A stretch of DNA of 64,000 bases from DASQUK01 sp035641315 (GCA_035641315.1 DASQUK010000244.1:45920-109919), one strand, 5' to 3'; shown: positions 47,671-57,094, counted from the stretch's first letter. The notes: generated by a model from the letters alone, not told the origin. Numbers and translations: made by a program.

Positions 47671-49257
47671 ATGTCCGAATCCCCCGCCGACAGCGCGGCG
47701 CGCCGCCGCACGTTCGCCATCATCAGCCACCCCGACGCGGGCAAGACCACCCTCACCGAGAAGTTCCTGCTCTACGGCGGGGCGGTGCAGGAGGCCGGCC
47801 AGGTCAAGGCCCGGGGTGAGCGGCGCCGCGCCCGGTCCGACTGGATGGAGCTCGAGCAGAAGCGGGGCATCTCCATCACGTCGGCAGTGCTGCAATTCCC
47901 CTACGGCGGCGACGTGCTCAACCTGCTCGACACGCCGGGCCACCGCGACTTCTCCGAGGACACCTACCGGGTGCTCGCCGCCGTCGACGCTGCCGTCATG
48001 GTGCTCGACGCCGCCAAGGGCATCGAGGCGCAGACGCTCAAGCTGTTCGAGGTGTGCCGCGCCCGCAACGTGCCGCTGATCACCTTCCTCAACAAGTGGG
48101 ACCGGCCCGGCCGCGACGGGCTCGAGCTCCTCGACGAGATCGAGTCCCGCCTCGACCTCCAACCGGTGCCCGTGACGTGGCCCGTGGGCATCGCCGGCGA
48201 CTTCCGGGGACTGATCGACCGGCGGACCGGATGCTTCCTCCGCTACGGGCGCACGGCCCACGGTGCCGCCGAGGCCAGCGAGGAGGTCGTCGATCCGTCG
48301 CGGGCCGCCGCCGAGGAAGGCGACGCCTGGCGGACGGCGACCGACGAGGTGGCGCTGCTGGAGGAGGTCGGCGCAGAGGTCGACCCCTACCTGTTCCTGG
48401 CGGGCGAGCAGACGCCGGTGTTCGTCGGCTCGGCCCTCACCAACTTCGGCGTCCGGCTGCTGCTCGACGGGATCGTCGAGCTGGCACCGCCGCCGACGCC
48501 GCGGCTCGACGTCGACGGCGCCGCCCGCAAGCTCGACGACCCGTTCTCGGCGTTCGTGTTCAAGGTGCAGGCCAACATGGACCCGTCGCACCGCGACCGT
48601 GTCGCCTTCGTGCGGGTCTGCTCGGGCCGGTTCGAGCGGGGCATGGTCGTGACCCACGAACCGACGGGCCGCCCGTTCGCCACCAAGTACGCCCACTCGG
48701 TGTTCGGCCAGGAGCGCGACACCGTCGAAGAGGCGTTCCCGGGCGACATCGTGGCGCTGGTCAACGCGGCCGACGTGCGGGTCGGCGACACGCTCTACGT
48801 CGACGCGCCGGTCGAGTTCCCCCGGCTGCCGGCGTTCGCCCCCGAGCACTTCGTGACCGTCCGGCCGCGGGACACCGGCCGGTTCAAGCAGTTCCGCAAG
48901 GGCATCGCCCAGCTCGACGAGGAGGGCGTGGTGCAGGTGCTGCGCGACCGCGAGCTCGGGGATCAGGCGCCGGTGCTGGCGGCGGTGGGGCCGATGCAGC
49001 TGGAGGTCGCCAACTGGCGCCTGGAGCATGAGTTCGGCGCCGCCACCTACATGTCGCCCACGGCGTACACGATCGCCCGCCGCACCGACGAGGCCTCGGA
49101 GCCGGCGCTACGGGGCATGCCAGGTGTGCGCGTGCTGCTCCGGCCCGACGGCACGCGTTACGCGCTGTTCGAGAGCCCGTACTGGCTCGCGCGGGTCGAG
49201 TCGGAGAAGCCGGAGCTGGTGCTGGAGCGGTTGGTGGCGGAGGGCACAGCGGGTTGA
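47671..49257 (+). CDS. prfC: Peptide chain release factor 3
   Basis: A 528-residue translational GTPase that recycles RF1 and RF2. It starts at ATG 47671 (MSESPADSAARRRTFAIISH). G1 is SHPDAGKTTLTEKFLLYGGA, G2 includes RGISITSAVLQFPY, G3 is LLDTPGHRDFSEDTYRVLAA and G4 is TFLNKWDRPGRD. FKQFRKGIAQLDEEGVVQ and GPMQLEVANWRLEHEFGA are RF3-specific C-terminal signatures. The upstream frame crosses the cobalamin riboswitch and is not coding. Confidence 0.96.
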   Translation: MSESPADSAARRRTFAIISHPDAGKTTLTEKFLLYGGAVQEAGQVKARGERRRARSDWMELEQKRGISITSAVLQFPYGGDVLNLLDTPGHRDFSEDTYRVLAAVDAAVMVLDAAKGIEAQTLKLFEVCRARNVPLITFLNKWDRPGRDGLELLDEIESRLDLQPVPVTWPVGIAGDFRGLIDRRTGCFLRYGRTAHGAAEASEEVVDPSRAAAEEGDAWRTATDEVALLEEVGAEVDPYLFLAGEQTPVFVGSALTNFGVRLLLDGIVELAPPPTPRLDVDGAARKLDDPFSAFVFKVQANMDPSHRDRVAFVRVCSGRFERGMVVTHEPTGRPFATKYAHSVFGQERDTVEEAFPGDIVALVNAADVRVGDTLYVDAPVEFPRLPAFAPEHFVTVRPRDTGRFKQFRKGIAQLDEEGVVQVLRDRELGDQAPVLAAVGPMQLEVANWRLEHEFGAATYMSPTAYTIARRTDEASEPALRGMPGVRVLLRPDGTRYALFESPYWLARVESEKPELVLERLVAEGTAG

Positions 49258-49314
49258 CGAGACGGTTTTGCCCGCGCTCCTCGCTACATGCGTGGTGAGC
49301 GCGGGCAGGAACGC

Positions 49315-50808
49315 TCAACAGGTCGTGCCGTCCGCCGGCGGTTCCAGGTCCACCAGGTACCGGGTGACGGCGTCGTCCACGCACGACACGCCGTTGCCCA
49401 CCACGGTGTGGCCCTCGCCTTCGTAGGTGAGCAGCACGCCGGACTCGAGGCGGTCGGCCGTGCGCACGCCGGCCTCGTACGGCGTCGCCGGGTCGCCGGT
49501 CGTCGACACCACGAGGATGGGCGGCGCGTCGGGGGCGGTCACCGCCGGGAGCGGCTCTTCCTCGACCGGCCACATGGTGCAGCGCACGTAGTCGTTGACG
49601 ATGGGCTCGCCGAAGTGAGGCGCGGCGCCGGCTGCCGCCACGCCGGCCGCCAGCAGCTCGTCGGGCGCCTCGGGCCACTCGAAGTCGAGGCAGTTCACGA
49701 CGAAGTAGATGTCGAAGTCGGCGATCCCGATGTACTCGTCCGCGAGCGAGACCATCCCAGAGCCGTCGCCGTCGAGCGCCGAGGCGATCGCATCTGCGAG
49801 CTCCGGCCAGAGCGACTGGCTGTACAGGGGCATGGCCAGCCCGGTCGACAGCTCGCCGGGGCCGAGGTCGCGGGGCGTGGCGGGGATCGGCTCCTGCTCG
49901 ACGCGGGCCGTCAGCTCGTCGAGGGTGGCCCTGGCATCGGGCGCGATCGGGCAGGAGGGATCGCCGTCGCAGTCCTCGGCGAAGGCGGCGAACGCACCCT
50001 CGAAGCCCCGGGACTGCTCGGTGGCCAGCTCGATGCCGGTGGGGCCGAGCTCGAGCACGCCGTCGATCACCATGGCCCGGACCCTGTCGGGGAACAGCTC
50101 GGCCAGCATCTGGCCGATGGCGGTGCCGTAGCTGAAGCCGAGGTAGTTGAGCTGCTCGTCGCCCATGGCGGCCCGCACGGCATCGATGTCGCGGGCGACG
50201 TCAGCGGTGCCGAGGTGGGCAAGCAGGTCGCCGGCCGCCTGTTCGCAGCCGGCGATGTAGGCCGAGCTGACGTCGAGGAGGGTCGCCTCGTCCTCGGGGG
50301 AATCGATGGAGTAATCGACGCCGTACAGCTCGGTGAAGTCGCCGCCGCAGTCGATGTCGCTGGCGCCGAGCCCGCGCGGGTCGACGCCGACGATGTCGAA
50401 GTGCTCGGTGATGTCGTCGGGCAACGCGGGGGCGATGGCGGCGGCGAACTCGGTGGCGAGTGCGCCGGGTCCTCCGGGGTTCACGAACAGGGCGCCGATG
50501 CGGTCGCCGTCGGCCGGCACCCGGGCGACGCTGAGCGTCAGGGTCTCGCCCTCGGGCCGCTCGTAGTCGACGGGCACGTCGAGGGAGGCGCATTCGGCGC
50601 CGCCGGCGCAGCTCGACCAGTCCAGCGTGCCGGTGCCGTCGCCTCCGCTGTCGGTGTCGTCGGTCGTGTCCGAGGTGTCGGTGTCTCCGCTGGTGCCGCC
50701 GGCGTCATCGCCTGCGCTGGCCTCCAGCGGGTTCCGATCGGCCTCGGTGGCGCAGGCGGTGGCGACCAGGGCCAGGCATGTGGCGAGGGCGAGGGCGATT
50801 CGGCGCAC
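49315..50808 (-). CDS. Secreted alpha/beta-hydrolase lipoprotein (TAP-like peptidase family)
   Basis: A 497-residue lipoprotein of the SlpD/Tap tripeptidyl-aminopeptidase-like family. The signal peptide RRIALALATCLALVATAC ends at a lipobox cysteine, followed by a Thr/Asp/Gly linker (residues 25-60). FVNPGGPGALATEFAAAI provides the oxyanion hole, VGVDPRGLGASDIDCGG follows, and the nucleophile elbow is LNYLGFSYGTAIGQMLAELF (GxSxG). The C-terminal TAP-like lid-plus-histidine region has ILVVSTTGDPATPYEAG and GEGHTVVG. It probably cleaves peptides outside the cell; substrate unknown. Confidence 0.9.
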   Translation of the reverse strand: MRRIALALATCLALVATACATEADRNPLEASAGDDAGGTSGDTDTSDTTDDTDSGGDGTGTLDWSSCAGGAECASLDVPVDYERPEGETLTLSVARVPADGDRIGALFVNPGGPGALATEFAAAIAPALPDDITEHFDIVGVDPRGLGASDIDCGGDFTELYGVDYSIDSPEDEATLLDVSSAYIAGCEQAAGDLLAHLGTADVARDIDAVRAAMGDEQLNYLGFSYGTAIGQMLAELFPDRVRAMVIDGVLELGPTGIELATEQSRGFEGAFAAFAEDCDGDPSCPIAPDARATLDELTARVEQEPIPATPRDLGPGELSTGLAMPLYSQSLWPELADAIASALDGDGSGMVSLADEYIGIADFDIYFVVNCLDFEWPEAPDELLAAGVAAAGAAPHFGEPIVNDYVRCTMWPVEEEPLPAVTAPDAPPILVVSTTGDPATPYEAGVRTADRLESGVLLTYEGEGHTVVGNGVSCVDDAVTRYLVDLEPPADGTTC

Positions 50809-50860
50809 CGACCGACCGTATCCGGATGGCGTGCGGGTCGTCGCGCGGGCCTCCCTCCGT

Positions 50861-51721
50861 TCACCCGGAGCGGCGGTCGCGGGTCAGCAGGAACCACTCG
50901 CGGGGCGGGACGCCGGACTCGTGGATCTCGGCGGCGATGTCGCGCCCGACGTAGCGCAGGTGCCACGGCTCGAACTCGTAGCAGCTGCGGTCGCGGGCGT
51001 TGGCCGGGTAGCTCAGCACGAACCCGTACTCGTGGGCATGGGCGGCGATCCACTGGCCGGCCGGGGTGTCGGCGAAGGCGGCCGTGAGGGCGCCGGACCC
51101 GCTGTCGAGTACGTCGATCGCGGTCCCGAGCTGATGCTCGCTGTGGCCGGGCCGGGCGACGGTGGTGGCGGCTTGGGCCTCTCCCACCCGCGCCACCTCG
51201 TCCTCGTAGAGGCCTTGCTGGTAGGTGTAGCTGCGGTAGGCGGAGATGATCACGATGGGAGTGCCGTTGGCTTCCGCCGCTTGGCGGAGGGCGGTCAGAT
51301 CCGGGATGACGAACGGGCGCACCCGATCCAGCTGGGCGAAGCCGGCGGCGGTCACCTCCACGAGGTCCGGCGGCGCAAACTCGGCCGGCAGGCTGCGGTT
51401 GGTGTCGACGACGATCGTCGCCCAGTCGGCCTGCGGATCCCCCTCGACCGGCTCGTCGCGGTGCTCGCACTCCGGGATCGTCGTGGTGGTCGTCGGCGCA
51501 GTGATGGTCGGCCCGGTGGTGGTCGTGTTCGCCAACAGCTCGGGCCGACCGCCGGCGGTCAGTGATGAGCTCTCCGAGACCTGGGTCGAGTCCCACGTGA
51601 CCCAGAGCCCGATGGCGGCGGAGACCGTGACGACGGTGAGGGCCACTGCGACGATCCATCCCCTCACACGGGCGAACCTAGGTCGCCGGTCTGGAGCGCG
51701 TGCATTGCTTCGGCGGCTCAT
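50861..51721 (-). CDS. Membrane-anchored D-alanyl-D-alanine carboxypeptidase (VanY type)
   Basis: A 286-residue M15B peptidase. One N-terminal transmembrane helix (WIVAVALTVVTVSAAIGLWV, about 22-41) and a threonine-rich linker lead to the catalytic domain. Zinc motifs are present: SAYRSYTYQQGLYEDEVAR, ARPGHSEHQLGTAIDVLD (SxHxxGxAxD) and FEPWHLRYVG. It should trim the terminal D-alanine of peptidoglycan stems. A second M15 protein at 28487 has a different anchor, so this genome has at least two. Confidence 0.92.
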   Translation of the reverse strand: MSRRSNARAPDRRPRFARVRGWIVAVALTVVTVSAAIGLWVTWDSTQVSESSSLTAGGRPELLANTTTTGPTITAPTTTTTIPECEHRDEPVEGDPQADWATIVVDTNRSLPAEFAPPDLVEVTAAGFAQLDRVRPFVIPDLTALRQAAEANGTPIVIISAYRSYTYQQGLYEDEVARVGEAQAATTVARPGHSEHQLGTAIDVLDSGSGALTAAFADTPAGQWIAAHAHEYGFVLSYPANARDRSCYEFEPWHLRYVGRDIAAEIHESGVPPREWFLLTRDRRSG

Positions 51722-51805
51722 GAGCGATCTTTCACCGGCATGTCACCGCTTCGGCCCGCCCAGGCTGGCCGGTATCCTGTCCTTCCCAGGCCATGGTCCT
51801 GGTCC

Positions 51806-51879
51806 GGGGACGTAGCTCAGTTGGCTAGAGCACCTGCTTTGCAAGCAGGGGGTCGTGGGTTCGAGTCCCATCGTCTCCA
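51806..51879 (+). tRNA. tRNA-Ala (TGC)
   Basis: A 74-base cloverleaf: acceptor GGGGACG pairs with CGTCTCC (one G-U), D-arm GCTCAGTTGGCTAGAGC, anticodon stem CCTGC / GCAGG with loop TTTGCAA (anticodon TGC), and T-arm GTGGGTTCGAGTCCCAT. CCA is not encoded. In many actinobacteria it directly follows tRNA-Ile after gyrA; here 21 kb separates them. Confidence 0.97.
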
Positions 51880-51934
51880 CGACTTGCGACTTGACAGGGA
51901 CTTTCTTGGCCCAGCAGGAGCGAGTGCGGCGACC

Positions 51935-52665
51935 GACCGCAACCAGCAATGGATCAGCCGCATCGCCCGCCCAGGCGTCGACCCGACCGTGAGGGTGGAG
52001 TCCGAAAACCCCGGGTCCAAGCGGGCCCGGCTCGTCGCCGAGTTGGCCACACTCGACCGGGTCGGCCCACCCAGCGTGACCGCCGAGCTCGCCGCCGCAG
52101 GGCGCGATCTTGAGCGGCTCCGCCGAGCGCGTGAGGACCTCGACCGCGGCGCCGGCCGGTGGACCCACACCCGGCCGGCCGAGCCGCCCACCGACTCGGC
52201 AAGGCACGTCAAGAACGCCAGGCCGCCGAGCAACGTGCACGCTCGGCGATGCGGCGACGCGAACAGCGCCACTGGCGCCGCCTCGCCCGTGTCGCGGCCT
52301 CAGCGGAACACCGCGCCCACCACGACTGGACCACCCACACGGCGCCGATCGCCGAGAAACTCGACCGTGGGATCACCCGCGCCCAACACCGCGTCGCCGA
52401 TCTCCAGAGTCAGGCAGCCTTCCGCGACCACTGGCTCGCCGACCACCCTGACCTTGCCGACGCGTCGAGCACGTCCAACGAGAGCTCCAACGACTCGACA
52501 ACCCGATCCACGCCGCGGCTACTCGACCGGCTCGACGCCATCAGCGCGCGTGTCGCTCCGACACCCGCGAGGACGCTGGAGTGCCACGACATCTCCAAGA
52601 TCCGCGAGCGCCTCGATCGGCTCGAGCGAGCTCGCGCCGTCGAGCCGCCCGGCCTGTCGCTATGA
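51935..52665 (+). pseudogene. Frameshifted remnant of a conjugative relaxase C-terminus
   Basis: Two adjoining plus-strand frames together read like the helical C-terminal tail of actinobacterial MobF/TraA relaxases: ARLVAELATLDRVGPPSVTA and GRDLERLRRAREDLDRGAGR in one frame, then, after a shift near 52165, HRLGKARQERQAAEQRARSA, RREQRHWRRLARVAASAEHR and FRDHWLADHPDL in another. No catalytic relaxase motif or upstream start remains. It lies immediately downstream of tRNA-Ala, a frequent target of integrative elements. Assignment rests on composition and pattern, not on a search. Confidence 0.55.
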
Positions 52666-52724
52666 CACGCATGCCCTAGCGGCCGCGACGAATGCACGCT
52701 GTTGCCCGGCGCGGCTTGTGGTGG

Positions 52725-53453
52725 TCATGCCTGGCGTTCGCAGCGCCCATATACGAAGGCTTCGCGCGCGCCGCGGCGACCTGTGGTAGGCCCATCACAA
52801 CGCCCGCGGACGTGCCAGCCGAGGCTGATCATTGCGCGTTCGACATGCTCGATGGCGCGACGCACGTCATCGTCGGATCTCGCCAGCGTCGGACGGTGCA
52901 GCTCGAACGTCGGCTTGACCAGCACGACCAGGTCGGCGTGCGTTTCGAGATCCAGGTCCGCAAGCTGTGGCAGGGCATCGCTGACCGAGAGGTAGCTGAG
53001 GTCCATCGTGATCAGGCCGACGACGTCTGGAACCAGTGCCCGGTCGAGCGTGGCCAGGTTGTGGCCTTCGAGGTTGACCACTCGCGGGTCGTTGCGGAGC
53101 CGGCCGACAAGTTGGCCGACTGCGACGTCGACGGCGTAAACGCGTAGGGCGCCCCGGTCGAGCAGGGCAGACGTGAAGCCTCCCGCGCTCGCGCCGACAT
53201 CAACAGCGACGCGGCCGGCGACCGGAACGTGCAGGTTGTCGAGGGCGTGAGACAGCTTGACATCACCGCGCAACCGACGCGCCGGCAGCACACGCAACGA
53301 CGCATCGGCGGGAACGCGCGCTCGAGGGTTGGTGACGAAGCGCCCGTCCACAATGACCCTGGCGTCGTGGATGACGCTGGCGGCCACGTCGGGGCGGCGC
53401 TGAGCGAGTAGATCGACGAGCGCGACGAAGCGCCGTCGACGAGAAGTGGGCAC
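52725..53453 (-). CDS. TlyA-like rRNA 2'-O-methyltransferase (S4 plus FtsJ domains)
   Basis: A 242-residue protein with an N-terminal S4-like RNA-binding segment (LVDLLAQRRPDVAASVIHDA then VIVDGRFVTNPRARVPADAS) and an FtsJ-type SAM domain: VAVDVGASAGGFTSALLDRG, VYAVDVAVGQLVGRLRNDPR, ITMDLSYLSV and LVVLVKPTFELHR. TlyA methylates cytidines in 16S and 23S rRNA and makes mycobacteria sensitive to capreomycin. This version lacks the usual KPQFE and the typical TlyA N-terminus (RLDxxLVxRGL), and it lies in the accessory region, so it may be a paralogue. Confidence 0.8.
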   Translation of the reverse strand: MPTSRRRRFVALVDLLAQRRPDVAASVIHDARVIVDGRFVTNPRARVPADASLRVLPARRLRGDVKLSHALDNLHVPVAGRVAVDVGASAGGFTSALLDRGALRVYAVDVAVGQLVGRLRNDPRVVNLEGHNLATLDRALVPDVVGLITMDLSYLSVSDALPQLADLDLETHADLVVLVKPTFELHRPTLARSDDDVRRAIEHVERAMISLGWHVRGRCDGPTTGRRGAREAFVYGRCERQA

Positions 53454-53629
53454 GGAAGACCTCCAGGGCTCGGACCTGAAAGGGACCGAACCCGAGGAGG
53501 CCCACGGGCACGAGGATCAGCTCAGACCTAACGGAACGGCACGGAGGCACTCTGGTCGCAGATGAACCGGTGCATCAACCTCCATTCGCGACCACCCCGA
53601 ACGCTGAGTCGGGGTCTTGGTCGATGCCG

Positions 53630-55129
53630 TCACGTGATCTTGGCGAGGTACTCGGCGACGTCGTGTTGGTGGTTGTATTTGGCCCAGCCGAGTGGCGTGC
53701 TGTGGTGGTCGGGGTCGGGGATGGTGGGGCTGGCGCCGAGGTCGATGAGGGCTCGGACGAGGTCGAGATGGCCGTGAAAGGCGGCGTCGTGGAGGGGTGT
53801 GCGGCGGTCGGTGGGGTTGAGGTTGAAGCCGATGTCGATGAGGAGGCGGACGGCGTCGATGCGATGGAGCTCGACGGCGCTGGCGACCAGGTCGGGGCAG
53901 GCGTCGATGAGCCGGGGGGCAAGGGTGGGATCGTCGGCGAGCAGCCGTCTGGCCTCGGCGGGGTCGGGGCGCATGCACGCCGCCCGGAGTTGGTCGACGG
54001 GGCTGAGCGGATGGGGCTGGGCGCCGGCGCGTTGGAGGAGGGCGGCGATCTCGGTGTTGCCGTGGAGGACGGCGAGCTGGTGGGCGGTGCGTCCTTCGAG
54101 GGTCGGGTGGTCGCAGCCGATGCCGTCGACGTCATGGACCCGCTCGAGCAGCATCCGGACTCGTGCGAGGCGGCCGGCCTTGGCGGCGCCGCGCAGCTCT
54201 TCTTCGACGAGTTCCTGGGGTGTGGGGTGGGCGAGGCCGATGCGGGCGTGCCAGACGGTGGCCGTCCCGCGGCCGAGGCCATGGTCGAGGAGGAGCTGGA
54301 GGTGGGTGTCGTCGGGTCGCCATTGGCGGTTGTAGAGGGTCTGGCTGTCGTTGGGGTCGGCGCCGGCGTCGAGCAGCAGCCGGGCCAGCTCTAGCGAGTC
54401 CCGGTGGGGCGGGCTGTTGCGGCCGCTCTCGCCCTCGCCGAATGCACCGGTCAAGGCGGTGAAGGGGTATTCGGATTCCCACAGGAAGCCGGCGTTGGGG
54501 TCGGCGCCGGCGTCGAGCAGCAGGCGGGCGACGTTGAGCGGGGAGTGGCCGGGGCGGGTGCTGTCGACGCGCGAGTAGGCCAGGTAGAGGAGGGGTTCCC
54601 AGCGGTAGGGGCCACCCTCGACGCGGGCCTGGGCGGGATCGACGGCCAGCAGGGCCTGGGCGGCGGCGACGTCCCCGACGGCGGCGGCGGTGTGGATGGT
54701 GGCCGACGCCAGCTGGGGGTGCTCGGCCAGCAGGGCCTGGGCCCGCTCTGGTCGGGCAGGGTCGTCGGCGCCGTAGGTGAGGCAGGCGAGCCGGAGGAAC
54801 TCGTCGATCAGCTCGGCCTCGTTGCTGATGGGGTTGCCGACGGGTTGGAGGTGGGGGTTGCGGGTGAGGCGGTTGACGGTCTCGATGTGGGCGCGCAGCT
54901 TGGGCCAGGACGGGGATCCGTAGGAGCGGGCCAGGGTGAGCTGCATGTCGGCCCGGGTGAACCGAGTCGCCTCCGGAGAACCCGCTGCGAGGTTGGCGAA
55001 GCGGGGGTGGAACTCCCGCACCAGGTCGACGGCTCCGGGCTCGCCCTCGCGGACCAGACGCTGGAGGGTCTTGGACAGGTTGCGGAGCTGCTCGACGTTG
55101 GGGTCGCGGGGCAGCGAACGGACAGGCAC
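53630..55129 (-). CDS. Ankyrin-repeat protein
   Basis: A 499-residue cytoplasmic protein. The N-terminal 90 residues (LPRDPNVEQLRNLSKTLQRL and RFTRADMQLTLARSYGSPSW) are a module found in other actinobacterial ankyrin proteins. Several ankyrin units follow: NVARLLLDAGADPNAGF, LELARLLLDAGADPNDSQ, GRTAHQLAVLHGNTEIAALL, and RTPLHDAAFHGHLDLVRALI then LGASPTIPD. They probably mediate protein binding; no enzymatic domain is visible. No signal peptide. A second ankyrin gene lies 1.2 kb away, with the phosphotransferase gene between them. Confidence 0.87.
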   Translation of the reverse strand: MPVRSLPRDPNVEQLRNLSKTLQRLVREGEPGAVDLVREFHPRFANLAAGSPEATRFTRADMQLTLARSYGSPSWPKLRAHIETVNRLTRNPHLQPVGNPISNEAELIDEFLRLACLTYGADDPARPERAQALLAEHPQLASATIHTAAAVGDVAAAQALLAVDPAQARVEGGPYRWEPLLYLAYSRVDSTRPGHSPLNVARLLLDAGADPNAGFLWESEYPFTALTGAFGEGESGRNSPPHRDSLELARLLLDAGADPNDSQTLYNRQWRPDDTHLQLLLDHGLGRGTATVWHARIGLAHPTPQELVEEELRGAAKAGRLARVRMLLERVHDVDGIGCDHPTLEGRTAHQLAVLHGNTEIAALLQRAGAQPHPLSPVDQLRAACMRPDPAEARRLLADDPTLAPRLIDACPDLVASAVELHRIDAVRLLIDIGFNLNPTDRRTPLHDAAFHGHLDLVRALIDLGASPTIPDPDHHSTPLGWAKYNHQHDVAEYLAKIT

Positions 55130-55283
55130 GGTGGCCTCCTTCCGGTCACGCCTGCTGTCCGCATCGCCAGGCTCGAAAGGAGGTTCCGTTGTTCACGAGC
55201 TGACTCACCGGTGGGCTTGGCCCTTCGCGCGGACTGCGTGCGCCCGGTGGCGCTGCACACGACCTTAGCGGGGGGTGGCGCGT

Positions 55284-56072
55284 TCAGGAGGCGAGGTCGT
55301 AGAGGAGGCGGTAGAAGGCCTGGCGGCAGGAGTCGGGCCGCCCGCCGTAGGCGTCGAGGAAGAGATCCTCGAGGCCGGGGCCGTAGTTGCGGGTGACGGC
55401 GCGGGTGGCGACGGCGAGGTCCCACCAACGGTCGGCGACGCCGAGCTCGCCGAGGTCCACGTAGCCGGTGACCTGTCCGTCGGCGAGCAGGGCGTTGGGT
55501 GGGCAGTAGTCGCCGTGGCAGACGACCGGGTCCTCGTCGTCGGGGTGGAGTCGTTCGAGCTCCCGCAGGGCAGTGTCGAGGTCGAGGTGGCGGTGGTCGT
55601 CGTCGAAGTCCTCGGCGGGGTCGATGTGTCCGGCTGCTGCCCGGCGGCGCACGTGGTCGAGGGCGACAGGGAGCCGGAACTGGAAGGGGCAGTGCTGGGC
55701 GGGGGCGCGCTGATGGAGGCGCCGGAGCCCTTCTGCGAGCGCGACGACGATGCTGGCGGGCTCGCCCAGCGTGGTGTCGGTGGCGGGGAGGCCGGGCAGG
55801 CCGGCGGTCACCAGCCACTCGAGCGCCCCATCGGTGCCGGTGGCGACGACGCCAGGGACGGGGAGATATGGCCGGGCCCAGCGGGTGCGGGCAGCCTCCG
55901 CGGCCAGACCCGGGTAGGCGCCCGTCCGGCCGACCTTGGCGTACAGGGTGGGGCGACCGGCGTGCTCGAGCCGCCACGTGGTCTGCGCGGGGTAGCACGA
56001 CACCGGCGTCCACACCCGGTGGGCGTAGGCGGCGTTCAGGGCCACCGGCGCCGCAAGCTGCGGTGTGGTCAT
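55284..56072 (-). CDS. APH(3')-like aminoglycoside phosphotransferase
   Basis: A 262-residue kinase-fold protein, the usual length for APH(3') enzymes. I start at ATG 56072 (MTTPQLAAPVALNAAYAH); 56129 is an alternative. The catalytic loop is VVCHGDYCPPNALLADGQV (HGDxxxxN), the Mg-binding segment YVDLGELGVADRWWDLAVAT matches the IDxGRxGxADRxxDxA pattern of APH(3'), and FYRLLYDL closes the protein as in that family. These would phosphorylate aminoglycosides at the 3'-hydroxyl. Identity to known resistance enzymes cannot be judged here, and a housekeeping role is possible. It lies in the accessory region. Confidence 0.82.
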   Translation of the reverse strand: MTTPQLAAPVALNAAYAHRVWTPVSCYPAQTTWRLEHAGRPTLYAKVGRTGAYPGLAAEAARTRWARPYLPVPGVVATGTDGALEWLVTAGLPGLPATDTTLGEPASIVVALAEGLRRLHQRAPAQHCPFQFRLPVALDHVRRRAAAGHIDPAEDFDDDHRHLDLDTALRELERLHPDDEDPVVCHGDYCPPNALLADGQVTGYVDLGELGVADRWWDLAVATRAVTRNYGPGLEDLFLDAYGGRPDSCRQAFYRLLYDLAS

Positions 56073-56261
56073 GGCCGTGACGGCAGTGATGCCGGGCCGG
56101 GACCGGCGGCTGAGCCCGAGGTGGGGCACGGTGTGATGTCGTCGTCGGTGCGCACTCGCTCCTCCTGTCCTGGATCCGGTGGGGGTCAGGGAAGGAAGCG
56201 GCGGGGGCGCCCGGTTGCGTCAAACCGTCATGAGCGGAGCGTAGGTCCGCAGACCCCGGCA

Positions 56262-56292
56262 CGGCCCAAGGAGATTTCTCCTCCTCGGGCCG
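56262..56292 (-). terminator. Hairpin downstream of the second ankyrin gene
   Basis: CGGCCC (56262-56267) pairs with GGGCCG (56287-56292), and inside AGGAG (56269-56273) pairs with CTCCT (56278-56282). It lies just after the ankyrin stop and before the phosphotransferase gene, suggesting that the two are transcribed separately. Confidence 0.5.
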
Positions 56293-56311
56293 GTTTGGTG
56301 CGCGGACCCGT

Positions 56312-57094
56312 TCAGGTCAATTCGCTGCCCGGCCTGGCACGCTGATCTCGCAGCCAGATGGCCAGCTCGTCGTGGCCTTCGCGGCGAGCGGCGTCGAGGG
56401 GTGTGAGGCCGTCCCACACGGAGATCCAGTTGAGGGGAGCGCCGCGCCCGAGCAAGTACTGGGCTGCCGTCCGCTGGCCGCCGTGGCAGGCGCACCAGAA
56501 GGCGACGGTCAACTCGTCGGGTGGCGTGTCGCTTCCGGCGCCCCACGGGTGGGGTCCGGCTAGCCGGGATCCGGCGAAGTGGGCCTCGACATGGTTCATG
56601 AGGCCGAGCGCGGCGGCGTGCCACAGCGCGGTGTGGGCCCCGCGTTCGACCAGCCGGTGGGCGGCCTGCCACTGCCCAAAGGCGACCGCGTCGTCGAGCG
56701 GGGTGCCGCCGGCAATCACTGCTCCTGGTGCCTCGATGTCGGCACCGGCGTCAAGGAGCACATCGAGGACGTCGACGTCGTCGCTGCTCGCGGCCCAATG
56801 CAGCGGCGTCTCGGTGTGGGGCCCGGCGACGCGGGCGTCGACATCGGCACCTGCCGCCGTCAGCACCGCCGCGGTGGCGGGTCCGTTGGGGAAGTGGCCG
56901 GGCCAATCGGTCGCGACGTGCAGGAGGGTGCGCGAGCTGTGCTCCCGGCCGTCGCTATCCACGGCACGGATCCTGGCGCCGGCCAGCCCGGCGTGGTCGC
57001 GTAGCAGTTGGCGCAACGCGTCGACGTCGCCGCCACGGATGGCCTCGACCACCGCCACCGCGACAGGCTCGTCGGCCGCGAGGATCTGCGTCAT
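56312..57094 (-). CDS. Ankyrin-repeat protein
   Basis: A 260-residue protein made mostly of ankyrin repeats: VVEAIRGGDVDALRQLLRDH, TAAVLTAAGADVDARVAG, TETPLHWAASSDDVDVLDVL, GTPLDDAVAFGQWQAAHRLV, QRTAAQYLLGRGAPLNWI and LTPLDAARREGHDELAIWL. No enzymatic motif or signal peptide. It probably acts as a binding scaffold. The frame and codon use match the neighbours. Confidence 0.88.
   Translation of the reverse strand: MTQILAADEPVAVAVVEAIRGGDVDALRQLLRDHAGLAGARIRAVDSDGREHSSRTLLHVATDWPGHFPNGPATAAVLTAAGADVDARVAGPHTETPLHWAASSDDVDVLDVLLDAGADIEAPGAVIAGGTPLDDAVAFGQWQAAHRLVERGAHTALWHAAALGLMNHVEAHFAGSRLAGPHPWGAGSDTPPDELTVAFWCACHGGQRTAAQYLLGRGAPLNWISVWDGLTPLDAARREGHDELAIWLRDQRARPGSELT

Noticed and set aside
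54404..55396. 330-codon plus-strand open frame
   Set aside because: Antisense to the ankyrin gene; repeat-rich on the coding strand explains the apparent glycine-valine pattern.
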